The translations under genes were made by a program, and so were the position numbers. Below are positions 33,540-44,390 of a stretch of 64,000 bases of DNA, piece after piece (position 1 is the first letter of the stretch; each line of letters opens with the position of its first letter). The stretch covers positions 44,476,001 to 44,540,000 of the forward strand of contig NC_072893.1 in assembly GCF_027943255.1 (NCBI RefSeq), in the 5' to 3' direction. Below the pieces are notes generated by a model, which saw only the letters and a list, made by a program, of their open reading frames with translations, was not told where the DNA came from and did no database searches. Source of the stretch: Anastrepha obliqua (taxonomy: Eukaryota > Arthropoda > Insecta > Diptera > Tephritidae).

Positions 33540-34045
33540 AATAAGAAGAAAAAATTTAATCATTTCAAAACTTCTTCAATTTTGAACTTCGGTATGCATT
33601 TTTTAAAGTGAAATATTATCTTCTTTTTTTTAAGATTTTGAAAATTTCTATTTACTTTTCCTTTAAATATACTTTTTGAGAAAAAAAAAAGTTTGCAAAA
33701 TTTTTTGGAGAATTGTTTTATTTGTAGACTGGAGTTCAATAAGAGAAAACAGAAATAAGAAGAAAAAAATTTGGGAAAAATTTAATAATTTTAAAATTTA
33801 TTCAAAATTTATTATTTGTAGACCGGAATATAATAGAAGGAAAAAAAAAAGAAAAAAATTTGAGAAAAATTTAATCATTTTGAAATGTATTCAATATTGA
33901 AAATTTGGTGTAGCAATTTTAAAGTGAAATATTTTCGGCTATTTTTAACATTTGGAAAATTTCTTTTAAAGTTCTTTATGGCTAAGTACAATTTTTAAGA
34001 AAAATTGTTTGTGCAAAATTTTTTGAAAAAAAAAAATGTTTCCCC
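33540..34045. repeat. AT-rich degenerate tandem repeat
   Basis: Repeated modules of A/G-rich then T-rich character. The string aataagaagaaaaaa, then tttaatcatttyaaa, recurs about every 110-170 bp. Strings such as aaagtgaaatatt, ttgtagac and gcaaaattttttg are shared with the larger array at 47.7-50.0 kb. It is non-coding and ends in a C run (ccccctcccccccctc) near 34042-34057. Confidence 0.6.
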
Positions 34046-34339
34046 CTCCCCCCCCTCAGCGAAACAAAAAGAGGTTCAAAAAAATATTAACAAAAATAAC
34101 AAAATGTTTTATCAGTTCCCATGGCATCCTTCACGGACTTCTTGGTGGATCGAAGGTGAACATGATCCTAAATCCGGTACCTAAATCTGTTAGGTATTTA
34201 TGAACCAGACTGTTGCTAGAGACGAAGACCATGAACCTGAATCAAAGCAAGAGTCTACATAGTCTTGCCATAAATTCTGTGGTGATGAAGTAAGGTGCAG
34301 GAGAAAACCGCTGGAATGAAAGGAGAGGGCGTAGAGAGG

Positions 34340-34655
34340 TGGGAATGGGATGGTTAGGATGGAATGGGTTTAGGGTGTGTGGATTCTGAACGATAACTGT
34401 ACTGCGTTTGCGTCAAACGCTTTATGCTGCTAATGAAGTTCATCAGATTTTTAATATCAACGCCTATAGCAGGCGTAGCAAGAAAGTAGGAACCAAGATG
34501 CTTAAATCTTAGCCCCGCGAGAGCAGGGCGGTTAAAGAGAAGCTGCTGAGCTGATTCCACCTCATCCTCCATACATCCGATGCAAAAAGGACTCGAGGTA
34601 ATTCCAATTGTCACAGCATCCACTCCTCACGGATAGTGTCCCGTGGCACGCTCAA
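34340..34655 (-). pseudogene. LOA/I-type retrotransposon C-terminus
   Basis: The minus strand reads VERATGHYP, a stop, VDAVTIGITSSPFCIGCMED and VESAQQLLFNRPAL, followed by IKNLMNFISSIKRL. The zinc finger is degraded: CIGC is kept, His is replaced by Gln, and Cys by Asn. It shares its 3' end with the copy at 20380-21345. It is 5'-truncated and non-functional. Confidence 0.75.
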
Positions 34656-34659
34656 CGGC

Positions 34660-34795
34660 CATGAAAATATTAATGTTTTGTATTCTTTTCACAGATGAGA
34701 AAACGTTCACTGTTAAAGAAGTTTTTAATAAGCAAAACGACAAACTCTATGATAAAACGTCTAAAGACGTCAAAACAAATAATCAAAAAGAAGTT
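34660..34795 (+). pseudogene. Mariner transposase scrap with first catalytic Asp
   Basis: ILFTDEKTFTVKEVFNKQND and KLYDKTSKDV match the region around the first catalytic Asp in DD37-39D mariners, compared with VFSDEKKFPIEQFINTQNDR at 53.4 kb. It is about 45 residues long, without ends, and lodged between a retrotransposon 3' piece and another mariner. Confidence 0.6.
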
Positions 34796-34799
34796 TGAG

Positions 34800-35271
34800 T
34801 TTTAATTTTACACTGCTTTTTGGTGGAAAAAATACCGTTCAAGCCAAGCAATGCTTGAAAAGTGTTATGGGGACTCCGCTCCATAAGAAACAATAATAAA
34901 ACTATGGTTTGCTAGCTTCAAACGTAGCCGTAGGGACACCGATGATGCCGAACGCAGTGGAAGTCAAAATGAGGTGGCAACACCAGAAAACATCAAAAAA
35001 GTTCACAAAATCGTTTGAACGATCGAAAAGTGAAGTTGCTTCATGCTGACATCATTTATATATCAAAAGAACCCATTGGCTTTATGTTGCATAAGCATTG
35101 AACTATGAAAAAGCTCTGCTCAAAGTGGACGCTGTGTTTGCTCACTGTTGACCAAAAACAAGGCAATGCACCGTGCCACAAGTCAATCAAAACAATGGCA
35201 AAACTACATGAATTGAACTTCTGAATTGCTGCCCCATCTACTCTATTCGCCAGATTTGGCTCCCAGGGAGT
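34800..35271 (+). pseudogene. Irritans-like mariner, segment 1
   Basis: The plus strand shows the N-terminal region in broken frames (ttcaagccaagcaatg; ccgatgatgccgaacgcagtgg; ggcaacaccagaaaacatca), FMLHKH, then KLCSKWTLCLLTVDQKQ. An internal deletion, which removes the first catalytic motif, joins this to GNAPCHKSIKTMAKLHEL and then YSPDLAPRE (tail in the next frame). A retrotransposon interrupts at about 35272 and the mariner C-terminus is found at 36872-37142. Confidence 0.75.
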
Positions 35272-36871
35272 ACCACTGCGGTGTAAACCCGAAAAAAACT
35301 GAACTGATGCTATTCACCAAGAAAACCAAGGTACCAAACTTTAATCTCCCAAAACTAAACAGCGTCAGTCTCACGCTAACCAAACAGGCAAAATACATAC
35401 CTAGATGTTATCCTAGACCCCAAACTCAGCTGGAAGTCCAACATAGAGTACAGGGTAAAGAAAGCGAATAAGAGAATATTGGGTAAAAAATGGGGTCTCC
35501 AACCAAAACTAACCAATTGGTCCTACACACCCATTGTAAGGCCAATACTAGAATATGCGGCACTATTTTGGTGGCCTGCAACAGAAAGGAAATACAACAA
35601 AACTAAGCTGAATAAGATACAAAGAACAGCGTGTATCTTAACTACAGGAGCGCTTCGCACCAGTCCTACTGAAGCGCTCAATGTAGATACTAACTCATCT
35701 GCTCCCATTAGATTTACACATTAAAAAAATCGCTACTTGCAGCGCAGCGAGACTCAGAAACGTAGGAAGTTGGACAACAAAGGTAGTACGGTTACAGCAA
35801 GATCCTCCTACAGGGACCCCCGCTGCTCAAAAACAAATCAGACTACACAGTTCCCGACCTAAACTTCAAGAAAGGCTTTACGGTACGCTTTCCACCGAGA
35901 GCCGAATGGAGCAAAGGGAAGGTGATTGGAAGATACGATATCGAAATCTATACCGATGGTTCTAAGATGAACTGTGGTGTGGGAACTGACTTCCATTCGG
36001 AGCCACTCAACCTATCTCAGTCAATTCGTCTTCCTGACTATGCCACCGTGTTCCAGGCAGATCTCTGAGTGATCAGAGAAGCATGCAAATCACTAAAACT
36101 CTGCAAGGAAGTTGGTGAAAGAGTAGCCATCTTTTCAGACAGTCAAGCAGCTATCAAGGCCTTAGACTCCAACTCCATTTCATCCAAGCTGGTCTTACAG
36201 TGTAGAGAAGAACTAGAATTACTTAGCCATCGGCTTGAAATTACTCTGATATGGGTTCCCGGTCATAAGAACATACAAGGTAATGAGATAGCGGATGAGT
36301 TAGCAAGAAAAGGTTCGACACTAGAAATAGCAGAGCCGGTGGCAGTCTCCACCCCAGACAACACATTAAAAGCATCCGCTGCTTCACACTATCATGCTTT
36401 AGCCGAAAGAAGATGGAAGCAACTAACTACAATACACGTATTACAACAAAAAACACATGGCCGTCATACAAAATTCAAAGGACGAATGATCTGTTAGGAT
36501 GCTCTCGGCCAAACATCTCACGCATCACTGCAACCCTTACAGGCCATTGGAAAGTAGAGGATCATGCAGCTAGACTCAACCTCCCCTTCAATCCTATCTG
36601 CAGAAGCTGTCAAGCAGAAGAAGCGAATGAAAGTCTTTTCCACTATTTATGTGAATGTCCAGGGCTAGCTAGGGCACGACTACGCTCCTTTGGTAAGCCT
36701 TTCTTGCAGCAAATTAATGAAATCTCAGATGTTGAGATAAAGAATTTGCTGCTATACTAAAATGGATTTGACTTAGAACAACAAAAAAAAAACATCATTA
36801 TACGAGGACGGTGGTAGTAAAACGATGCTGGTCACTAATTAGGATTATTTCAGTGGAAATACTCAACCACT
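35272..36871 (+). pseudogene. 5'-truncated LOA/I-type retrotransposon: RT end, RNase H, zinc finger
   Basis: The plus strand reads GVNPKKTELMLFTKKTKVPN, a frame change, KKWGLQPKLTNW, IVRPILEYAALFWWPATERK and TGALRTSPTEALNV. RNase H follows: IEIYTDGSKMNCGVGT, DYATVFQADL then a stop, VAIFSDSQAAIKALDSNSIS and ITLIWVPGHKNIQGNEIADE. It ends CRSCQAEEANESLFHYLCEC (zinc finger) and ISDVEIKNLLLY at 36760. All RNase H motifs are present. The catalytic RT box is lost to 5' truncation. It lies inside an irritans-like mariner; no clear target duplication is visible. Confidence 0.85.
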
Positions 36872-37142
36872 TCAACAGCAACAACGACTGTGACTATTCG
36901 CAGACCTAAAGAAATGCTCACCGGTACGAAATTTTGCCCGAATGAGGAGCTTATCGTCGAAACTGAGGCCTATTATCAGGCAAAAGAAAAATCGTTCTGC
37001 AATAGTGGTATTGAAATGTTAGAGCGGGACTGGAATGATTGCGTTGTTCTTGCCGGAAATTAAGTTGATGAATAAAGCTAATTTGAACAAAAACAAAATC
37101 AAGTTTTCTTTGTTGGGCCCGGGACTTTTCAGCCCATGTGTT
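36872..37142 (+). pseudogene. Irritans-like mariner, segment 2 and right terminus
   Basis: Reads RRPKEMLTGTKFCPNEELIV, ETEAYYQAKEKSFCNSGIEM and LERDWNDCVVLAGN, the C-terminus of an irritans-type transposase. An AT-rich tail follows and then gggcccgggacttttcagcc ending near 37142, the usual terminal repeat of this group. It completes the element started at 34800. Confidence 0.8.
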
Positions 37143-37144
37143 AT

Positions 37145-40020
37145 AAAGAATGCGACATCATAAAATAATTAAAAATTAATATTATTTTTTATTTAAAAAA
37201 AAACATGTGAAATAGCATCAATTGACCGAACTTTTGTTCGTCTCCCCGTGTAACGTAACGAAAAACTAAAATCATATTTAATTTCACAACCTCTTTCTGC
37301 ATTCCACACACTTTTTCACCTCTCTGCTTAAGTGCGCAATAAGGTTTCGAAAAATAATAAAGAAAAATGCTCAATTTAATTGAAGTTGTGCGTCGAAGGT
37401 CACATTTTTCACTTCCAGAGAAACAAAACCATCAATCATTGTGGGATTGTGGGGGAGCAAATAGCAAAAACTGTCCACATATTAGATGATGAATGTCGAA
37501 AGCCCTTTGTGATGCATATTATTAAGATTTGCAAGCTGTCGCTGGAGTGAAAGCCAAAGGGACTCACGGCTTGGGAATTTATGTGCTTGTGTATGTGCAC
37601 ACACACACACGTATCCAACACACACCCATTGTAGGAAATATCTGTATAAAAGCGCCTACCACCAGAACATTGTACGACACTTGATGAAGAAGTGAAGACA
37701 AATCGAGTGGCAAGCAAAAAAAACTGCTGCAAACAAAACATGTCAGCAGCATTTAAAAATTCTACATAAAAATATGAGCAAACGAACAGAAAATGCTAAT
37801 AAATTAGTAGCTGAATGAAGAGGAGAAGCGAAGATATCGAGCATTGCGGAGCAGTTCTTTTTAAGAAAAATGTGTTTGCGATGATGGCAAGCTGACAAAA
37901 CGAACTAGAAAAAGAGAAAAATACAAAAAGAACAAAAGCAAAATTTATACCAGTGTCATAAATAAACAGTCTACTCTTTTGACTATTCATCTCCCGATGT
38001 GCGTAAGGCGTGTGATGTGACTACGTGAATGTGAGTGTGTACACATACACCCCAAAAATATGTGCCCCAGCTGAAATGCAAAAAAATTCTATAGCACACA
38101 AAGAAAGAATGTCCATAAAAATCAGCAGGCAGCTCTCACAAACGAATAAGAAAATAAAAATAAAACACACAGCAAGTGAACGAACAAATATCACTCATAC
38201 GACCCGTCGTACGCAAAATTACTCACTATGTGCTATTGAAAAGGTATGAGTGTTTGAAAATAATTTGCAAAAGTACGAAACGTACAAAAACTATGGCACT
38301 AGCAGGCACACTCTACCACACAGGCTCTACGATCTTGCGTTGTTGTTTGTATGTTTGTGCTTCCTTGGCATGCACAATATTTGCGGCCGCTTTGACCCGG
38401 AACTCCTACCGTCGTCAGTCTGGCTGCCAGCCAAGAAGAGCTACAAATTTGCTGTTACTGAAAAATTTCATAAATTTTATTTGTCGTTGAAATTGCGGCA
38501 ATGCGGCCATAGCCGCAGTAAAATTTAAACCCACACACATACACATGCAGGCGCATGCAGAAATAAAGGCATACAAGTAAATTGACGTAAAACTAAATTT
38601 TACGACGCGTCATGGTTAAGAAATTTCGCTCTGCTTCAAAGCACCGCCATCACTCGCCCCATTCATTATTCCATTACCATTGCGAGACTCTGTCGCTTCC
38701 GCTACGCTAGCACACTGTAGAATTTTTCCGCGGTGCTTAGCTCAAAGCGAAAGTGTCCTTGCCATACTGCCTAAATGTTTGCCTCTAAGCCAATATACAT
38801 GTGTGTATGTATGTGCGCCTGTGTTTATATTTGTATTGGTGCACCGCTGTGAAACGTGTCACCAAATCGTAACTCATTTTTGCCAGCACGACATGTCATC
38901 GTGGTGCCAATTACATTTTTCAATGCGAAAGGTGGTTAGGACAGCCAGCCGGCGGTGATGGCCAACAGGGCAAACAGCAGAGAACAAAGCCAAGCAAGAC
39001 AATCGAACAGTTTACGAGTAAGCCAGTAAAGCAGTCAGTCAGTCAGTCAGGTGGTCGTCATTTTGCCTCAAAAGACTTCAGCTATACATTACTGCTCATT
39101 TGGTTGGTCGGCAGGCAGTCTGTCCACTTTTCGCTGCTCTTTGCGTGGTACGTACATACATACAGTTTTTGGCTTTGCTGATGGCGACATGCTGCCTTGA
39201 CATAGTGGCAATAATTTTTTACCCGCTCTATCCTTTTCAGCCTTAAGATTCGCTAATATAACTTGGCATCTGCACGTATGTATGTATGTATGCATGTATG
39301 CATGTAAGTATTGTACATGTTTGTTCGATTTAAAAAGTTGAAGGTCCCTTGCTACCTACCGCAAAAAAAATGCTTTGATATTTCGTTTATATGAGTCAAT
39401 TTTGTTTATGCGACCGTTGATTACCGCAAAACTTGTTTGTGAAATATTTATGCATTCCGTTAGCAAGAAAAGGCAAAACAGAAAAAAAATATTAGGCCTT
39501 GAGTGGCCCATATTGATGGAGTAGTTGACTTTTTGATTGCTAGATTAGTAAATGTAATATCAAATGTCTGGTTATAGAATATTGCCGGTTATAGGTAATT
39601 TGGATTTTCTAACTTTTCAATGTAGCTCTCAGACTCAACACAATTAGCTTAGAGAGGGAGCTCTGCTCTGCATTGGAAAAATCAACTGGGGGAGGATTTG
39701 GCTTCAGTTTGTGTGTTCAGTTGGTGTCGGTCAGCACGAGAAAGAAACAACTAGCTTTAAACTCGGACAAAATCACTTAAGTGGTTAACGCGTCAATCAA
39801 GAAAAAGGATAAGGTCGTGGGATTGTCCATACAGAAATACTGCTTATCTCTGGAAGAACTAATACTAAGGTAATTAAATTGGGTATGCATGCATACTAGC
39901 AGTTAGTTTGGGAAAAGAGGGCGCGGTACTACCATTTAAACAATTTAAAGTTTTTGGCTCGTTGTCAAGCTGACATTCCACACTAAAGAAGTTCTTTCGC
40001 CGTTTTTTGTTTGTTCCTTT
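37145..40020. other. Spacer with microsatellites
   Basis: About 2.9 kb without a supportable gene. It is more complex and less AT-rich than other spacers. It includes a CA run at 37598-37610, CAGT repeats at 39032-39050 and GTAT/GCAT repeats at 39275-39307. Overlapping open frames at 38176-38528 have no family features. It could be host intergenic or intronic DNA. Confidence 0.45.
39275..39307. repeat. GTAT/GCAT tetranucleotide microsatellite
   Basis: Direct reading of repeated gtat units interrupted by gcat variants. Simple sequence repeat of no evident function. Confidence 0.85.
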
Positions 40021-40045
40021 CAGTTGTGAGTTGCAGGGTGTTAAC

Positions 40046-40343
40046 AAGGAAAGTCAGCAAAGAGAAAATTCAGTATATTTTAAAGTTTTTCGTTGATAAA
40101 AGCGAAAAGGTAAAAATGCAAGCCAGGCCGCTGAAATTGGGAATCGTGTTTATGGTACCGACACTGTATCAGCTGTGAGCTAATTACGTGAAATTTTGGT
40201 TTCGCCAATTCCACTCAGGCATTTTTAATGTTAAAGATGCACTTCGCACAGGCAGGCTCGTCGTCGAAAACGCCGATAAATAATCAAATAAACGATTTGC
40301 GTAAAGCTGGATTCAAAAAGAAGCTCGGTGTTAGGGTGCCACA
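40046..40343 (+). pseudogene. DD34D mariner transposase, N-terminal segment
   Basis: The start codon is lost (aagg where related copies have atgg). The reading continues KESQQRENSVYFKVF in broken frames: ttcgttgataaaagcg, gctgaaattgggaatcgtg, and later the KKKLGVRVPH end. Conserved pieces of the helix-turn-helix remain. It is non-functional, and it continues at 41628. Confidence 0.72.
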
Positions 40344-41627
40344 TGGGGCTTGGAACCGAGAACGATATATTGGCTCTACATAGCAATGGTTAGGCCAATT
40401 CTCTACTATGGTATTGTAATATGGTGGAATGCCCTTAAGAAAGGTGTAAACATCAAAAAACTTAACAAGGTTCAAAGACTAGCATCTATACTTATAACCG
40501 GTGCGATGTCAACCACACCATCGAAAGCGTTATAAGCAACATTAAACTTCTTTGCGGTAGATCTGCAGGCTAAACACTCTTAGTAAGTGGTCAAACACAG
40601 ATTACGGTCACGGCAAAATCCTAGCTGGCACTTTGGGACTTACCGCACTGATACACTATGCACTCCCGCCTACATTTGCCATTACAGCGTTCACGATCCT
40701 CCCACCCTGAAGGAAAGAGTTGGAACGAGACGATGTAAGGCAGGGCGAGTCTATCCATACATACACAGATGGCTCAAAGCTCGAGAGCAGGGTGGGCGGA
40801 GTTGTATACTCCAAACATCTGGGAATCTCTTCCAGTTTTCGACTCCCCAACAACTGTAATGTCTTTCAGGCTGAACTGATGGCAATAATAAAAGCCGCGA
40901 CACTGATACAGTGTGATTGCGATATCCGGAAATGATATAAACATACATTTTCACTCATAGCCAAGCTGCGATAAATTTCCTCACAAAACAATCAACAACC
41001 TCCAAGGTAGCCTCCATGAAATGCCGTGCATCTCTTAACGAGATGGCTGAGTCATTTCATCTAAAGATAACATGGGTTCCTGGCCATCGCGACGTTGAGG
41101 CGTAGGGCCGATGATCTAGCGAGACTCGGCACCAAATTGAGCGATAAATACATACACAATGGCATAGGCATACCCTTACAAACATGAAAGCTACTTATCC
41201 TTGAAGAAATCGCAAGAATAGCGCACGAAATATAGAGTTATGAAACCACCTGTAGAATCGCCCGACAACTGTGGCCGACTCTCAATGCTAAACGCACCAA
41301 ATCTCTGCTGAGCCAAAATAAGCATAGTCGTACCACACTGATTTTAGTCATAACGGGGCACTGCCTAGTGTCTACTTGTACGCCCAAAGTATGGGTGGTG
41401 ACTTTTGTAGAAGTTATCTAGACAAGGAAGACGAAGAGACGATCCCGCACCTACTGTGCCATTACCCTGCTCTATCCAAACGTAGGTTTACTATTCTAGG
41501 TAAACAATTTTTGAAAAGCACACACTGGGTGTAGGAGAGGTAGAGACAAGTTCCCCACGTGGCATCACAATGGGATATGACCCTGAGTATGTCCCCCAGG
41601 ACAACTTCTTCAACCTTACCTAACCTT
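40344..41627 (+). pseudogene. 5'-truncated LOA/I-type retrotransposon with TSD and TAACC-type tail
   Basis: Inserted with the duplication GGGTGCCACA (40334-40343 and 41628-41637). The plus strand reads MVRPILYYGIVIWWNALKK, LNKVQRLASILITGAMSTTP, then RNase H: SIHTYTDGSKLESRVGGVVY, NVFQAELMAIIKAATLIQC, HSQAAINFL (Asp lost) and LKITWVPGHRDVEA. Decayed zinc-finger-region sequence follows. The 3' end is aaccttacctaacctt, i.e. repeats of the TAACC type, directly against the duplication. Many stops. Confidence 0.86.
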
Positions 41628-42290
41628 GGGTGCCACAACAATTAAAACCAAAAACCATGATGGATTGAAATTCTATAAGCGCCAAACAGAGCGAAATCGA
41701 CCCATTTCTTAAACGGATGGGGACTGGGGATGACAAATAGGTCCCATACGACAATATTGTGTGAAAACTATCGTGGTTAAAGCCTGATGAAGCAGCTCAA
41801 ACGGTGGCCTAACCAGGACTAATGACCAGGAAGACTCTGCTGTGAATTTGGTGGGACTTGAAAGGCATTATTTATTATGAATTGCTTTCGTATGGACAAA
41901 CACTAAATTCAGATCCCTACTGTCAACAACTGGACCGTTTCATAAAGCTAGCGATTGACCAGAAACGTCCAGAATTGGACAACAGAAGAGGTGTTGTGTT
42001 CCACAAGAACAACGCAAGACCACTCACATCTGTAGTGATTCGACCAAAACTCCGGTAGCTTGGTTGGCAAGTTTTAATGCATTCACCATATAATCCGCAC
42101 CCGGCAGCAAGCGATTACCACCTTTTTCTCTCATTCCAAAACCTCCTGAATAATAAGAAACTCGTATCAAGAAAAGATTGCGAGTTTTACTCGAATAAAG
42201 GCCAAGATTTCTATGAGATAGGCATTATGAAGCTACTTTTAAAATGGCAAACAATTAATAAAGTTTTGAATTTGAATTTTGAAAAATAAT
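41628..42290 (+). pseudogene. DD34D mariner transposase, catalytic segment
   Basis: Reads GVPQQLKPKTMMD, FLKRMGTGDDK (first Asp), KGIIYYELLSYGQTLNSDPY, LAIDQKRPELDNRRGVVFHK and NNARPLTS, where the second catalytic Asp has become Asn. A stop follows in the next segment. It then reads HSPYNPHPAASDYHLF (third Asp kept, 34 residues after the second) and GQDFYEIGIMKLLLKW. The spacing confirms DD34D. At least three stops and a catalytic substitution make it dead. Confidence 0.83.
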
Positions 42291-42300
42291 GGATTTCTTT

Positions 42301-44386
42301 TTCTCCAAATTAATACTCTGGCCATTTTAATTCTTCCGTACTATTATTTACCATTCTTCTTAGTGTAAGATAGCAACGCCATCACAAATAATTTTAATTA
42401 AAGGTTTTTTACTATTTTAAACACATTACATTTGATACCCTAGCCTCTAATTAAATTTTATTTTTAAAACTGTATGGCAACGCCAATTATTATATATTTT
42501 TTTATTGTATTCAAGCTCTCGTTACTCTCTCGTTGATGCATATTTATATATCTTTACAATTAATGTGTTTTTAAAATCGATTTCGTAATTTCCAAAAATT
42601 AGGTGCCAACACCAACTAAAAATATCTTCCATTAATGCTTTTTTAAACACCTTCCATCTGATGTCCATATTTTAGTATTCATATGAAATGTGTCAAAAAT
42701 GGCTATTTTTGTAATAAATTTCAGTTTAATTCAATTTAATATTTTTTTATTAAAACTTCTTAAAACACTTCTCAACAATTTAATATTGAAGTGAAATTTG
42801 AAAGGTGTTATTTTTGCAATAAATTTTAGGTAGCAAAGCTGTCAAAAAAAAAAGTTTTGAAATACATTGTTTTTGTGATATTTGCCTTGACGCTCACACT
42901 CTAAAAATTATGCATATTTTTTAGTAAATTACCATATTTAAATACAAACAGGTGGCAACACCACGCCGAAATGAGTGTTATATACAAGCCATCCAAACCA
43001 TCTAGAACCTATCAAATGCTTTCCAACGTAGTAAAAAATGTTAAAATCGAGGATAATTTATGTTATGTTCGCCCTCATTCCAATTTTTGAAGTGATGTGC
43101 CATATTTCATGTGCTTTTACTTAAATTACGCTAACTCACCTCATATAAATTTAATATCAGCTTAAAAATGGTAAGCGTAAGACTTTGATAAATGATAACA
43201 AAAGAAGGAAAACTGTTAAAAGTCGATCTTTATAGATAAATTCCTCTTGGCCTTTAGAAATATTTTTTTTTATTATTAAATTTTCAATTTTTCTTTCACC
43301 CACCGGACTTCACCCGCAACAGCTTCTGCATGCAATGGCATTACATAAATGGCACTAACCTCCCACAACAGTAACAAAAATCAAAAATTCTTAACGGACC
43401 TTATTTTCAAACTTTTAAGTTATTAGTCAATAATCAAACGAACCTGGAATGCAAGCACATAATAATGCAGGGCAGCAGAAAAACTGATGACTCGATATTA
43501 ATAGTAATTCGTAGAGTTTTCTTTGCCCTTTGCCCGCCTTCTTTGCGGTAGCCAGCAGAATTCTAAATTAAATATGAGAGTAGTAAACGAATTGAAAATA
43601 TTTTCCCAACATGTCGGCATGACACATAAGGCGCTAAATGGATGGCATATGGTTAAGACAGGTAATATCTTTCACACCAACCAACAATAACAAAAATTCG
43701 TATGTGTGTACTGCTTATGTGTATCTGACAAGTAGTGAGAACATGACAGCGAAATGGCCAACCAGCTGATTGAAGAAAAATTATCAAAGAACACCCAACC
43801 CAAGACCATTGTTAGTTTATGCCTGCGCACACTAATATCACACACCTCCTTTTGGGGGAGGCATTTCCAGGAAAGCATTAAACTTTTGTGGTTGCGGCTT
43901 GGTGCCAATTCGTGTTCGCCAATTCACTTCAATGCCGCCTCTTGTGCAACCATAGTATGACAATTTGAGGCAGCCCACATGCTTTCGCACTTACGCCTAC
44001 TTACAAACGCATACATATGTATGTATATATATATGTTTGTACACCTTTGTTTATTGGCATGTAAGCGCGTATGTATGTATATACGGTTATATACAAGTGT
44101 GTCAACCGTTTGTGGCATAAATGAACAATGAATGGATGACAGTTGACTTTTGGCCACTTAAAATGATTTATAGCAAACAAGTTACCTAACGAGCAGTGCA
44201 CAGACGCAATCGTAGACACAAACACAAATAAAAAGCAATGCATGCACTGTAGGAAAAACCTGGGCTAATAGCGCAATACTATTATTTTATTTATAATATT
44301 AGAGTGATTTCATTCGTTAGTTGAAGTTCAATGTTCAAGGACTAAAATTTGAAGAGCCACTTCTATCTTATAGTTCGTGCTGTAAG
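42301..44386. other. AT-rich spacer
   Basis: The motif GGCAACGCC/GGCAACACC recurs at about 42370, 42476, 42604 and 42953 within AT-rich sequence with similar surroundings, hinting at an old degenerate repeat. Alternating catatatgtatgtatatatat lies near 44010-44037. No gene supported. Confidence 0.4.
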
Positions 44387-44390
44387 TTAA

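Larger units (their letters stand above)
40021..42300 (+). mobile_element. DD34D mariner split by a retrotransposon
   Basis: A long mariner copy whose 5' part (40021-40343) and 3' part (41628-42290) are separated by a 1284-bp retrotransposon. The join is proved by the 10-bp duplication GGGTGCCACA and by continuous coding sense across it. The leader cagttgtgagttgcagggtg matches two other N-terminal fragments in the window. Exact terminal repeats were not identified, so the outer boundaries are estimates. Confidence 0.82.

Noticed and set aside
33742..33900. Lysine-rich open frame in the AT-rich repeat
   Set aside because: Product of A-rich low-complexity sequence (runs of AAA/AAG codons), not a gene.
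36795..36830. tacgaggacggtggtagtaaaa as an irritans mariner left terminus
   Set aside because: It lies in the 3' region of the inserted retrotransposon, and the match to the usual terminus is broken by several differences; probably chance.
38025..38528. Open frames of 74-104 codons in the plus strand
   Set aside because: Three overlapping frames of similar length with no family features; expected by chance in this less AT-rich spacer.
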